Position numbers and translations under genes: made by a program | Shown here: piece by piece, positions 1-8,933 of the stretch | How the letters are laid out: every line of letters starts with the position of its first letter | How positions within the stretch are numbered: position 1 is the stretch's first letter | Source: JBHJGM01 sp050331815 | Lineage (GTDB): Bacteria > Verrucomicrobiota > Verrucomicrobiia > Opitutales > JBHJGM01 | Length of the DNA stretch: 64,000 nt | Assembly: GCA_050331815.1 (NCBI GenBank) | Contig: JBHJGM010000011.1 | Location: 95,568-159,567 of the forward strand | Reading direction: 5' to 3' | The notes under the pieces: generated by a model | Databases searched by the model: none | The model's input: only the letters and a program-made list of their open reading frames with translations | Told to the model about the DNA's origin: nothing

Positions 1-3000
1 CTGCGGTTGATCATCACTTCGGCGACTATCGACACCTCCGCGTTTGCCGAAGCCTTCGAGGGCGCGCCGATTATCGAGGTCAGCGGGCGTACCTTTCCGG
101 TGCTGGTCGAGTATCGCCCATTGGAGGAGGCGGAGGCGGACAGTTCGCAACTTGAGGTGGCCGCCACCACGGTCGAGGAGATTGTCGCGTCCAACCGACC
201 GGGAGACATCCTCGTTTTTCTGCCTGGGGAGCGGGACATCCGCGAAGTCTGCGGGCTGCTGGAGGCCTGCGCGATCGGGCGGGCGGAGGTGCTGCCGTTG
301 TTTGGACGGCTCAGTGCCAGCGAGCAGGAGCGCATTTTCGCGCCGACGCAGAAGCGCCGGATTATCCTGGCGACCAACATCGCGGAGACCTCGCTGACGC
401 TGCCGGGTATCCGCTTCGTTATCGACACCGGCACCGCCCGCATCAGCCGCTTCAGCGCGCACACCCGGACGCAGCGCCTGCCGATCGAGCCCATCAGCCA
501 GAGCAGTGCCGACCAGCGCAAGGGGCGCGCCGGTCGCGTGGCCGAGGGGGTCTGCATTCGCCTGTATTCGGAAAAAGACTACAGCAGCCGCCCCAAGTAC
601 ACCCCGCCGGAAATTCGCCGCTCCAACCTGGCCTCGGTCATCTTGCGCCTCAAGGCCTTCGGCCTGGGCGAGGTGGAGACCTTCCCCTTTATCGATCCAC
701 CTGAAAGCCGTGCGATCACCGGTGGCTATCGCCTGCTGCAGGACCTGGGGGCCGTCGACGAGCAGAAGCAGCTGACCGCCCTTGGGCGCGAACTGGCCCG
801 GCTGCCGGTGGACCCGACGGTGGGCCGCATGCTCTTGCAGGCCCGGCGTGAGCATTGCCTGAAGGAAGTGCTGGTCATCGCCGCGGGGCTGTCCATTCAG
901 GACCCGCGCGAGCGCCCCATGGAGCAGCAGGAGGCCGCCGACCAGATGCACCGGCGCTTTCGCCAGAACGACAGCGATTTTTTGACACTGTACAACATCT
1001 GGGAGTCTTACCACGACGAGGTGGAGACCCTGACCCGGCGGCAACTACGGCGGTTCTGCGAGGATCATTTTCTATCCTACCTGCGCATGCGCGAGTGGCG
1101 CGACATTCACGACCAACTGCTGCGCGTGCTGCGCGATCTGGGTGAGGTGCGCTTGAACAGCCAGCCCGCGGATGCCACCTCGATTCATCGCAGCCTGCTT
1201 GTCGCCCTGCCGGGAAACATCGGCCAGAAGGACGAGGGCAATCTGTACCGCGTCACCCACGGGCGTCGCGCGCGCATCTTTCCGGGCTCGGTGCTGTTTG
1301 ATCGGCGGGCCGAAAAGAGCCAGCGCAAAAAGAAAAAGCCCCCGGCCCAGAACGCCAGCGAGGCACGTACGCCGCCCTGGCTGCTCTGTGCGGAGTGGGT
1401 GGAAACCTCGCAGCTTTTCGCGCGGACCGTCGCCCGCATCGAACCGCGCTGGCTGCCCGAGCTTTGCGGGCACCTTTGTAAGGCCGTTGTCGCGGACCCC
1501 TATTGGGACGCCAAGGCCGGGCGCGTGCTGGCGCGCGAGCGCTTGTTTCTTCATGGGCTCGAGGTGGCCTCCAAACCGGTTGACTTTGGCAAGCACGACC
1601 TAGAGCAGGCCACGGATATCTTCATCCGCAATGCCCTGGCCGAGGACGACGTGCAGGAGGATTTGGGCTTTTTGAAGCACAATCGCCAGGTGCGGGCCCA
1701 GGTTGAGGATGCGCAAACGCGTTTGCGGCTGGCCGCCCTGCATGCGTTGGACGACCGGTTGTACCGTTTTTATTCGCAGCGGCTGGAAAGCGTCAGTGGA
1801 GTGGCGGAGTTGCGGCGCTTCATCAACGAGCGCCACGGCGGGGACGACTCCTTTTTGCGTCTCACCGAGGCGCAACTGCTCGGCAACCTCGGCGATGAGG
1901 CCACGACGGAGGCCTTTCCCGACGCCGTTGAAATCGATGGTCAGGCCGTGCCGCTGCGCTACGCCTACAAGCCCGGTGAAACTGACGATGGGGCCACCCT
2001 GGCGGTTTCTTTGGAGCAATTTGGCGCGCTCCAACCGGGCGTGCTCGACTGGCTGGTGCCTGGTTACGTGGAGGAGCGCGTGCGGCTGCTATTGCGCAAT
2101 CTGCCTAAGGACCTTCGCCGGCAGCTGAGTCCGCTCAACGAAAACGCGCGCTTCATCTGCGCGAAGTTGCAGCCCTCACCCGAGCCGCTGACCCGCCAGG
2201 TGGCGGCCAAGCTGCAGGAGTATTTTAAGCTGCCGGTGGACCCAGCTGTCTGGGAGGGCATGGACGCCCCAGCGCACCTGCGGCCGCGTATCGAAATTAC
2301 CGATACAAAACAAAACGAGGTGCTGGCGGCCGGGCGCGATTGGGAACGCCTACGCGCGGAATACCGCAAGCGCCAGCAGGTTGATGCCCAGGGCGGCGAG
2401 GTGGGTCCGGCGAGCCTGTGGACCCGTGCGCGCATGCAATGGGAGCGCCACGGATTGACCGAATGGACGATTGGCGATCTGCCTGAAACGGTCGAGATCG
2501 GCCTCGTGGGCGAGGTGATGATTCGCGGATGGCCTGCGATCCGGGCAAACCCTGACAACACGGTTTCCCTGGTCCTGCTTTCCGATGCCGCCGAGGCGCG
2601 CATGACAACCTTGAAGGGCTGGATCTCCCTGGCTGAGCGCGCGCTCGGGCGCGAATTTGCCTGGCTCGAAAAAGACCTCAAGGATCTGCGCAAGGTGGGA
2701 CCTGTGCTCGTCACGCTCGCCCCGCTGGAAACGCTTCGCGAGCAGCTTTACCAGAACATCCGCCGCACGCTCCTGGAGCCGGAAACGCTGCTGCCGCTAA
2801 GTGCGTCAAATTACAAAAAAACCGTCGAGGCGGCGCGGGAACAACTACGCGGATTGGTGCCGCGACTTTGTGATCAGCTCAAGCGGCTGCTCGAACTGCG
2901 CCAGGCGTTGGTCCTGGGCGAGGGCGGCATCCGCGGGCTCAAAGCCGAGGCCGAGCGCCTGGTTCCCGCCGACGTCTGCCTGCGTGTGCCCTTCACCCGG

Positions 3001-3291
3001 TTTGAACGCCTGGAGCGCTATCTGCACGCCCTGCGAAAACGCGCTGAGCGCGCCCGCATCGATCCGGCCCGCGATGCCGAAAAGGCCGCCCGTATCGCTC
3101 CCTTTGTCAAGGCCTACAACGAAGCCATGCGTGACCCCAAGCGCCGGGCGCGCAAGCGCGCGCAACTGGAAGAACTGCGCTGGCTGATCGAGGAATTGAA
3201 AGTCTCCATCTACGCTCAGGAACTTGGAACCGCCGAGCCCATATCCGAAAAGAAACTACAGGAAAAAGTCCGGTTTCTCAGGGCGGATTGA
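1..3291 (+). CDS. hrpA: ATP-dependent RNA helicase HrpA, 5' end outside window
   Basis: DEAH-box RNA helicase of the HrpA type, acting in the cytoplasm on RNA or stalled ribosomes by family knowledge. The reading frame is open from base 1, so the N-terminus with Walker A and DEAH lies before the window; about 1,095 residues are visible against roughly 1,300 for full HrpA. Seen in order: motif III ITSATIDT at the very start, GDILVFLPGERD near residue 68, ATNIAETSLTLPGI near 128 (motif V), QRKGRAGR near 173 (motif VI), then the winged-helix/ratchet region and a long C-terminal part of the DUF3418 type that separates HrpA from HrpB. It converges on ccoI with 7 bp between the stop codons. No terminator hairpin fits in that gap. 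Confidence 0.93.
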   Translation: MRLIITSATIDTSAFAEAFEGAPIIEVSGRTFPVLVEYRPLEEAEADSSQLEVAATTVEEIVASNRPGDILVFLPGERDIREVCGLLEACAIGRAEVLPLFGRLSASEQERIFAPTQKRRIILATNIAETSLTLPGIRFVIDTGTARISRFSAHTRTQRLPIEPISQSSADQRKGRAGRVAEGVCIRLYSEKDYSSRPKYTPPEIRRSNLASVILRLKAFGLGEVETFPFIDPPESRAITGGYRLLQDLGAVDEQKQLTALGRELARLPVDPTVGRMLLQARREHCLKEVLVIAAGLSIQDPRERPMEQQEAADQMHRRFRQNDSDFLTLYNIWESYHDEVETLTRRQLRRFCEDHFLSYLRMREWRDIHDQLLRVLRDLGEVRLNSQPADATSIHRSLLVALPGNIGQKDEGNLYRVTHGRRARIFPGSVLFDRRAEKSQRKKKKPPAQNASEARTPPWLLCAEWVETSQLFARTVARIEPRWLPELCGHLCKAVVADPYWDAKAGRVLARERLFLHGLEVASKPVDFGKHDLEQATDIFIRNALAEDDVQEDLGFLKHNRQVRAQVEDAQTRLRLAALHALDDRLYRFYSQRLESVSGVAELRRFINERHGGDDSFLRLTEAQLLGNLGDEATTEAFPDAVEIDGQAVPLRYAYKPGETDDGATLAVSLEQFGALQPGVLDWLVPGYVEERVRLLLRNLPKDLRRQLSPLNENARFICAKLQPSPEPLTRQVAAKLQEYFKLPVDPAVWEGMDAPAHLRPRIEITDTKQNEVLAAGRDWERLRAEYRKRQQVDAQGGEVGPASLWTRARMQWERHGLTEWTIGDLPETVEIGLVGEVMIRGWPAIRANPDNTVSLVLLSDAAEARMTTLKGWISLAERALGREFAWLEKDLKDLRKVGPVLVTLAPLETLREQLYQNIRRTLLEPETLLPLSASNYKKTVEAAREQLRGLVPRLCDQLKRLLELRQALVLGEGGIRGLKAEAERLVPADVCLRVPFTRFERLERYLHALRKRAERARIDPARDAEKAARIAPFVKAYNEAMRDPKRRARKRAQLEELRWLIEELKVSIYAQELGTAEPISEKKLQEKVRFLRAD

Positions 3292-3298
3292 CGGCTGC

Positions 3299-5686
3299 CT
3301 AACGCCGCATGCCGGCGGCGGCCAGGCCCACCGAGACCAGCGAGCTGAGCGGCATCAAAATGGCGGCCAACAGCGGATTCATCAGGCCGGCCAGGGCCAG
3401 CGTGACCGCCGCAACGTTGTAGCTCACTGTGAAGGCAAATACCCGGCGCAGCGCGCGAGACCGCCGTCTGCCCACCTGCAGCACCGACTCGATGCCCGAG
3501 AGGTCCTGTCCGAGAAAGTAAAAGTCGGCTTTTTGCTCGAGCAGGCCCTTGTCGACGACAGGGGTTGCCCGTACGCCAGCAGCATCAAAGGCCAGCGAAT
3601 CGTTCGCGCCATCACCAACCATCAACACCGAGCTGCCGCCAGCATCTTGAACGTGCGCGCGCTTTTGTTCTGGCGAGAGATTGCCAAGCGCCCTGGCCGG
3701 CTCCAGCCCCAGGCTCTGCGCCAGCGTATCCACTTTTTCCTGACGATCCCCGGAGAGTATGCACAGGGAGAACCCCCGCTTTCGCAGGCGGGCCAGTTCG
3801 TCGGCGGCATCCCGACGCACGGCGTCCTCAAAGCTAAAGCCTGCGAGTACCTTCCCGTTGTGCGCGAAGACGGTGTCGGCCTCGATGGTATCTGTGTCCG
3901 CCCAGCCGGGGCGTCCGAGCGTCCATCGGCCTACTGCAGTGGCCAGGCGAACCCCTTGACCCGTGACTTCGTTCAGCCGTTCGTCCCGAGTATCTGGATA
4001 CGCAGCGGGCTCGAAATCCGGTAGTTTCAAGAGGGCCTCGCGCAGGCTCCGCCCCACCGGGTGCAGGCTGTGTTCAATCAGACGGAAAAGCATTTGCCGA
4101 TTGCCGGGCGAAAGCGTCAGGAGCGCTTCGGGATTCTTCAGCCGGGGCGACTCCAGCGTCAGGGTGCCGGTCTTGTCGAAAAAGATTTGGCGGATGCGCT
4201 TGAGGCGGGCCCACATTGAAGCCTCGCGCAGGTAGACCCCGCAGCGCCTCAGCGCGGTGGAGGCGATTTCCTCCGTCAGCGGCCAGGCAACGCCCAGTGC
4301 ACAGGGGCAGGAAACCACCAGCACGGCGACAAAGACCTCCAAGGCTTGGGGCCATGCACCGGTCAGCCACAACCAGCCCAGCCCTCCAATCGCGGCGAGG
4401 GCGAGGACGATGCCCAGGTAAATCTTTAGCACACGCTCCAGGCCCGGATTTCGGCTGGAGTCGCCCTGATTCACCAGCAGCCGTGACAGGAGCGAGGCCT
4501 GCCAGCTTTCTTGAACTTCTAGCGCGAGTGCCGTGGTGGCGATGTTTATGGCACCGGCGGGCACGGCCCGGGCCGCCGTCCAGGTGCGGGGCTCGGACTC
4601 GCCGTTGATCCACTCGAGCGAGAGCAAGGCGTCTTCCTGCAGGAGCCGGCAGCGCACGGGCACCACCTGACCGGGCTTGACGATAATGCGCATGCCCGCG
4701 CTCAAGGCATCGACCGCCAGCGCCGCCGCCGGGTCAGAGAGGCTTTGCACGCGCAGGAGGTCGGGTCGCTGACCGACCAGGCGGCTGCGGTTGCGTTCAA
4801 CAGCGGCTTCCTGCAGCCACCTGCCAACCAGCATCAGAAAAACAAATACGCTGACGAAGTCGAAATACAGCAGCGCCTCGCGATCCACCAGCCAGCCAAC
4901 CAGCGATCCCAGCCAGGCAACCACCAGGCCGAGGGCGATCGGCAGGTCGATGTGGAGCACCCCACGCCGCAAGCCTCGAAAGGCGCGCTCGATGAAGTAA
5001 CTGCCACCGACGGACAGGCTCAGCGTCGCGAACACGGCGGTGAGGATTTCGAAAAGCCGCGCGTATTCAAAATCCTCGGACATACCCAGGTAGCGCGGCA
5101 GGGTGAAAAGCATCGCGTTCAAGGCGAGGAAGGCACACACACCGATCCGCGTCGGCAGCCCGCGCAGCCCATCCGACGTCTCCTCGCCTGCCTGCCCCAG
5201 ACGATAGCCAAAGCGCTGCAACTCCTGAGCGAAGATGCGGATTTCAAAGGCACCCCGCTCCCACTGCAGGCGCGCGCGGCCCAGTTGCGCGTTTACATTC
5301 AGGCGGACGTTGCCGGGTTGGTCGTCGAAGATCTTTTGAATCAGCCAGACACAGCCGACGCAGGAGATGCCCGTCAGCCCGAGTTCGAGGGTGGCGGGGG
5401 CCTCGGGGGCGGCTTCTGCCTCGGCCTTGCGGGCCATCGCATCGAGCCACTCCAGGTTTTCGCCCGCGTGAAAAACCGCCGAGGAAACCGGCTGCAGCGG
5501 ACGATCCTTAAGGTCGTAAAAACGCGTCAGCCCGCGGTCGTGCAGGAGGCGGTGTACGTATTCACAGCCCGCGCAGCAAAAGCGTTCGTCATCTTGGCGC
5601 GGTCGATAGGGCGTCCCGCAGTGGTCGCAGCGCCGGGTGGTAGAGGCGGCGGTCGAAGGCGCGGCGTCGGTGGTGGCGTGGCTCAT
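3299..5686 (-). CDS. ccoI: Copper-translocating P-type ATPase for cbb3 oxidase assembly (CcoI/FixI)
   Basis: Inner-membrane P1B-type ATPase that supplies copper for cbb3 oxidase maturation. From the ATG at 5686 it has 795 residues. The N-terminus holds a Cys-rich zinc-finger-like segment (CDHCG, then FCCAGC) typical of CcoI/FixI. A metal-binding domain follows with GISCVGCVW near residue 107. The transmembrane metal site SCPCALG is near 459, the phosphorylation site DKTGTLT near 502, an HP motif (SLHPVG) follows, and the hinge GDGANDS is near 694. An in-frame upstream start at 5722 would overlap the preceding gene by 16 bp; I prefer 5686, 20 bp after that stop. It is the last gene of the cco operon. 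The oxidase context argues for CcoI rather than a detoxifying CopA. Confidence 0.93.
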   Translation of the reverse strand: MSHATTDAAPSTAASTTRRCDHCGTPYRPRQDDERFCCAGCEYVHRLLHDRGLTRFYDLKDRPLQPVSSAVFHAGENLEWLDAMARKAEAEAAPEAPATLELGLTGISCVGCVWLIQKIFDDQPGNVRLNVNAQLGRARLQWERGAFEIRIFAQELQRFGYRLGQAGEETSDGLRGLPTRIGVCAFLALNAMLFTLPRYLGMSEDFEYARLFEILTAVFATLSLSVGGSYFIERAFRGLRRGVLHIDLPIALGLVVAWLGSLVGWLVDREALLYFDFVSVFVFLMLVGRWLQEAAVERNRSRLVGQRPDLLRVQSLSDPAAALAVDALSAGMRIIVKPGQVVPVRCRLLQEDALLSLEWINGESEPRTWTAARAVPAGAINIATTALALEVQESWQASLLSRLLVNQGDSSRNPGLERVLKIYLGIVLALAAIGGLGWLWLTGAWPQALEVFVAVLVVSCPCALGVAWPLTEEIASTALRRCGVYLREASMWARLKRIRQIFFDKTGTLTLESPRLKNPEALLTLSPGNRQMLFRLIEHSLHPVGRSLREALLKLPDFEPAAYPDTRDERLNEVTGQGVRLATAVGRWTLGRPGWADTDTIEADTVFAHNGKVLAGFSFEDAVRRDAADELARLRKRGFSLCILSGDRQEKVDTLAQSLGLEPARALGNLSPEQKRAHVQDAGGSSVLMVGDGANDSLAFDAAGVRATPVVDKGLLEQKADFYFLGQDLSGIESVLQVGRRRSRALRRVFAFTVSYNVAAVTLALAGLMNPLLAAILMPLSSLVSVGLAAAGMRR

Positions 5687-5706
5687 GGGGCGCGCACCGG
5701 ATTCGT

Positions 5707-6405
5707 TCAAAAGTGGCACCACTCAGGCAGGCCGCTCAGCGCGTTTTCTACGTTGAGCAAGCGCCAGCCGATGATGACCGCCATCAGCAGTGCCATCGCG
5801 CGCTGGATGCGCTTCAGCCAGATTGGGCCGACCGCCCGGCGCAGCTGCCAAAATTGGGTCTGGGCCAGGAAGAGGAGGGGTAGTGTACCCAGCGCGAAGG
5901 CGAGCAGGAACTCCGCGCCGCGCACCGAACTGCCCATCAGCGCCGCCAGGCCGAACATCGCGTAGAGGGGGCCGCAGGGCAGAAACGGAGTGAAAAAGCC
6001 AAGGGTGCCCCCGGCCACCGGGCGCGGCCAACCGCGCACCTTTTGATTCACCCGAAAGAAGAGGCGGCCAAAAAAACGCGGCTTGGGCAGGCGCTGATCA
6101 AGGCCGAGCGCTACAGCCAGAAAGAACAAAACCAGCACCCACGGCAGATAACCCAGCGGCGAAAGCGAAAAGGTATTGACCACCAGCGCGCCCAGGCCTC
6201 CGGCGATCGCCCCGATGATACCGTAGGCCAGGATGCGGGCTGCGTGGTAAGCGGTGGCGGTGGTTGCAACGCTCCCGCTTTCCTTGGGCGCGGGCAAAAA
6301 GGCACAGGCCAGCGGGCCGCACATACCCACGCAGTGCAGACTCGTCACGAGCCCGGCAATGAAGGCGGGCCCGGGTCCGGTAATCGTGTTGGCGTCGATG
6401 ATCAC
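5707..6405 (-). CDS. DsbD/TauE-SafE-like membrane protein of the cco operon
   Basis: Polytopic inner-membrane protein of 232 residues, about six hydrophobic segments. The N-terminal FIAGLVTSLHCVGMCGPL is the hallmark of the DsbD_2 / 'sulfite exporter TauE/SafE' family that often accompanies ccoI and is thought to help metal or thiol delivery during cytochrome oxidase assembly. A Pro/Gly-rich segment with FLPCGPLYAMFG follows in the second half, giving the usual internal pseudo-symmetry with paired Cys. It starts with GTG; the start overlaps the stop of the preceding small gene (GTGA, 6402-6405), indicating translational coupling. The exact transported species cannot be told from sequence. Confidence 0.8.
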   Translation of the reverse strand: MIIDANTITGPGPAFIAGLVTSLHCVGMCGPLACAFLPAPKESGSVATTATAYHAARILAYGIIGAIAGGLGALVVNTFSLSPLGYLPWVLVLFFLAVALGLDQRLPKPRFFGRLFFRVNQKVRGWPRPVAGGTLGFFTPFLPCGPLYAMFGLAALMGSSVRGAEFLLAFALGTLPLLFLAQTQFWQLRRAVGPIWLKRIQRAMALLMAVIIGWRLLNVENALSGLPEWCHF

Positions 6406-6596
6406 GGTGCGGTCGGGGGGAGGGTGGCATCGCCGGAGTGTTCGGGAACATCCAGCGACTGCCCCAAGGACACTTCATCGGGCTGACGCTCCAGGGCAAA
6501 CTGAATCAAAAACACCCAGGCCAGCACCAACCCCAGGAAGAGGATTACGGGCCAAATCCAGGGGCGCTTGAGGATCGGATTGAATAAAGCGCTCAT
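6402..6596 (-). CDS. Tiny single-pass membrane protein in the FixH/CcoH position
   Basis: Sixty-four residues with one transmembrane segment (about residues 12-33, starting RPWIWPVILFLGLVLAW) and a polar, acidic, proline-ending tail. Both ends overlap neighbours by 4 bp: ATGA with ccoG upstream (6593-6596) and GTGA with the DsbD-like gene downstream (6402-6405). It is therefore almost certainly translated. In other cco operons this slot, between ccoG and ccoI, is held by FixH/CcoH, about 150 residues with a similar N-terminal membrane anchor and a periplasmic domain. Here the domain is missing. It may be a reduced FixH or an unrelated small assembly factor; no confident family match. Confidence 0.65.
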   Translation of the reverse strand: MSALFNPILKRPWIWPVILFLGLVLAWVFLIQFALERQPDEVSLGQSLDVPEHSGDATLPPTAP

Positions 6597-8053
6597 CCGG
6601 ACTTCTCAGGGGCGGCCGTGGCTTCCTCGCGGCGGCGTTCGCGTTCGGTGCGCAGCAGAACCGGGTCGGGCCCGACAAAGCGTGTGCGATCGCGGATGGT
6701 GACGTCCTTGTCCGCATCGGTCAGCACCACCGGCATCTCAAACTCACCGTGGTAGGCACTCATCGCCTGCAGCACCACCAGAGAGCGCACGGTCTCCTCC
6801 ATGGGGGCCAGCCGGAACGGCTCCTCAAAGCCATGCACCACAATTCCCTCCGGCAATTCCAGAATCCTCGCCTGCCACTCCACGGGCCGGTTGCGCTTGT
6901 TGATAACGCGCACATTGAAGCTGTTGCGAACGGTTTCCTGCTCGAAATCCGCCACGTAGGTGGCCCCGCTCATGCGCACCACGTTCAGGTGGGCAGGGCG
7001 AATGGTGGAGAAGGACAGCGTGGCCGCAAGGACGCCCAGGCTCATAAGCAAACCGTACACGAACAGGCGCGGGCGCACCACGCGACGTGGCTTGCCGGCG
7101 AGTCCATTGAAGGAGTCGTAGCGGATCAGCCCGCGCTCGCGCCCGAGCTTGTCCATGATGGCGTCGCAGGCGTCGATGCAGTTGGCGCAGCCGATGCACT
7201 CCATCTGCAGGCCCTGGCGAATGTCGATGCCCGTTGGGCAGACGGCCACGCAGCGGTTGCAGGCGATGCAGTCGCCCACGCCCTCGATGCTGGGCTTGCC
7301 GCGGGGTTCACCACGGGTTTCGTCGTAGCCGATGATAAGCGAGTCATCGTCGATCAGCGCGCTTTGGAGGCGTCCGTAGGGGCAGATGATCAGGCACAAC
7401 TGCTCGCGAAACCACGAAAAGTTGAAGTAAAGCGCTCCGGTGGCCACCATCACAAAGGCAAAGGGCTTCAGGTGTTCGGTCGGGCTGGTCAGCATCCATT
7501 CCCACAGCTGCGGGATCGAGATGAAGTAAGCCAGAAACAGGTGCGCGATGACCGCCGACAGCAGCAGGAAAACCAGGTGCTTGCCGCCTCGGCGCAGCAC
7601 CTTTCCGGCATCCCAGGGTCGCTTGTCCAAGCGCTTTTGGGCGGTCGCATCGCCTTCGAACCACCGCTCAATGCGCCGGTATACGTGCTCCAAAAAAACC
7701 GTTTGCGGACAGGCCCAGCCGCACCAGATGCGTCCGAACAGCGCGGTGATGAAAAACAGCGAAAAGCCTAGCCCTGTGATCAGAAAGAACATCAGCCAGA
7801 GATCCTGCGTGACTAGGGTCAGGCCAAACAGGTGAAAACGCCGGTTGATGACATCGAGAAAAACGGCCGGGAAGCCGTTGATCGGTATCCATGGCAACAA
7901 TACATACACCGCGATCAGCACCCAGGCGCTCACGCGGCGAAACCAGGTGAAGCGCCCCTGGACGTCCGCCGGCCGTAGGAAATTGCGCGAGCCGTCCTCG
8001 GCGATCGTGGTGACCGTCTCGCGATTGGGCTGACGCTGGGCGGATGGGGCCAT
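6593..8053 (-). CDS. ccoG: cbb3 oxidase accessory ferredoxin-like membrane protein (CcoG/FixG/RdxB)
   Basis: Inner-membrane polyferredoxin, 486 residues, involved in cbb3 oxidase maturation, probably reducing copper. Several membrane segments occupy the first half, including an NapH-like region with FGRIWCGWACPQTVF. Two four-cysteine 4Fe-4S motifs, CIACNRCVAVCP and CIGCANCIDAC, lie near residues 262-300. A further membrane helix (LLMSLGVLAATLSF) and a C-terminal Ig-like periplasmic domain (IG-like FixG_C) follow. The ATG at 8053 lies 20 bp after the ccoP stop, and the stop overlaps the next small gene by 4 bp. Confidence 0.93.
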   Translation of the reverse strand: MAPSAQRQPNRETVTTIAEDGSRNFLRPADVQGRFTWFRRVSAWVLIAVYVLLPWIPINGFPAVFLDVINRRFHLFGLTLVTQDLWLMFFLITGLGFSLFFITALFGRIWCGWACPQTVFLEHVYRRIERWFEGDATAQKRLDKRPWDAGKVLRRGGKHLVFLLLSAVIAHLFLAYFISIPQLWEWMLTSPTEHLKPFAFVMVATGALYFNFSWFREQLCLIICPYGRLQSALIDDDSLIIGYDETRGEPRGKPSIEGVGDCIACNRCVAVCPTGIDIRQGLQMECIGCANCIDACDAIMDKLGRERGLIRYDSFNGLAGKPRRVVRPRLFVYGLLMSLGVLAATLSFSTIRPAHLNVVRMSGATYVADFEQETVRNSFNVRVINKRNRPVEWQARILELPEGIVVHGFEEPFRLAPMEETVRSLVVLQAMSAYHGEFEMPVVLTDADKDVTIRDRTRFVGPDPVLLRTERERRREEATAAPEKSG

Positions 8054-8073
8054 GGCGGGGCGGCCTGAGCCGG

Positions 8074-8718
8074 CTAGAGGTTTTCGGGCGCGGCGGATTC
8101 AACCGTTTCCGTTCCCTGAGCCTCGATGGCGGCGCGCAGGCTGGCCTCGTCGTTTTGGCTCATGACGTAGGCAACCACGCGGCCGACCTTCTGCTGTCCT
8201 AGGCTTGGGCCCCAGGGCTGCATGACCTGTGCGCCGTCCTTGTTGATGCCGTTGAAAACTGTGTGATAAATTTCAGGTGGGCTGGCCCCGTAAGTCCATT
8301 CGTCGTCGATCAGGTTGAAGCCGAGCCCGGCGATGCCCTGCATGTCCGCTCCGTGGCAGGTCACGCAGCTGGTCTCAAAGATTTCGCGACCCTCGGCGAC
8401 CACGTCGGGATTGCGCATCATGTCCCAAAAGACCTCGGGATCGTCGGCGTCGAAGCCCCCGGCGAGTTGGATTTCCTGCAGGCGGTTCAACTCGTTTTGC
8501 ACGCTGGCGTAGTCGCTGGGACCTACGCCGCTTTGAATCGAGAAAAAGTAGTACACGAAGGAGAACACAATGGCCCCGTACAGCGTGAACAGCCACCAGT
8601 TGGGCAGGCGCTGGTCGTACTCCTGGATGCCGTCGTAGCTGTGGTCCAGCAGGCGAATCTCGCCTTTTTGGACGGGCCCCTTGGCCTCCTGTGCGTGGGT
8701 TACGTTTTCGTCGTTCAT
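8074..8718 (-). CDS. ccoP: cbb3 oxidase subunit III (CcoP), one-haem form
   Basis: Membrane-anchored c-type cytochrome, 214 residues, electron-entry subunit of cbb3 oxidase. The N-terminus has the CcoP signature LLDHSYDGIQEYDQRLPNWW followed by one transmembrane helix near residues 45-65. Only a single haem-binding motif, CVTCHGAD near residue 116, is present, with a distal Met candidate in QVMQPWG. Canonical CcoP has two CxxCH motifs and about 300 residues; here the second cytochrome c domain is absent and no frameshifted remnant follows. Start overlaps the ccoQ stop by 4 bp (ATGA, 8715-8718). Confidence 0.9.
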   Translation of the reverse strand: MNDENVTHAQEAKGPVQKGEIRLLDHSYDGIQEYDQRLPNWWLFTLYGAIVFSFVYYFFSIQSGVGPSDYASVQNELNRLQEIQLAGGFDADDPEVFWDMMRNPDVVAEGREIFETSCVTCHGADMQGIAGLGFNLIDDEWTYGASPPEIYHTVFNGINKDGAQVMQPWGPSLGQQKVGRVVAYVMSQNDEASLRAAIEAQGTETVESAAPENL

Positions 8719-8930
8719 CGATTGTCGTGCTTGGCGGGCTTGTCGGGAATCAAGACTTCGGCGTCATCGGGAGCCAAGGGGAGGTTGGCGGCGTGTTCGC
8801 GCTTTTCGCGCTTCATGGTGACGATGCGCCACACCTGGTAGGTGAAGAGCGAGGCGGTCAGAACAAACGCAACGAGCAGGACCCAGGTGGTCCATTGGTC
8901 GAGTTGAAGCTGTTCGAGCAGTTTACGCAT
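8715..8930 (-). CDS. ccoQ: cbb3 oxidase small subunit (CcoQ-like)
   Basis: Seventy-one residues with one transmembrane helix (TTWVLLVAFVLTASLFTYQVW, about residues 14-34) and a basic then acidic tail, the usual CcoQ layout. It lies 3 bp after the ccoNO stop and overlaps ccoP by 4 bp, so position and architecture both support the call; primary sequence of CcoQ is poorly conserved. CcoQ stabilises association of CcoP with the core. Confidence 0.82.
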   Translation of the reverse strand: MRKLLEQLQLDQWTTWVLLVAFVLTASLFTYQVWRIVTMKREKREHAANLPLAPDDAEVLIPDKPAKHDNR

Positions 8931-8933
8931 GGC

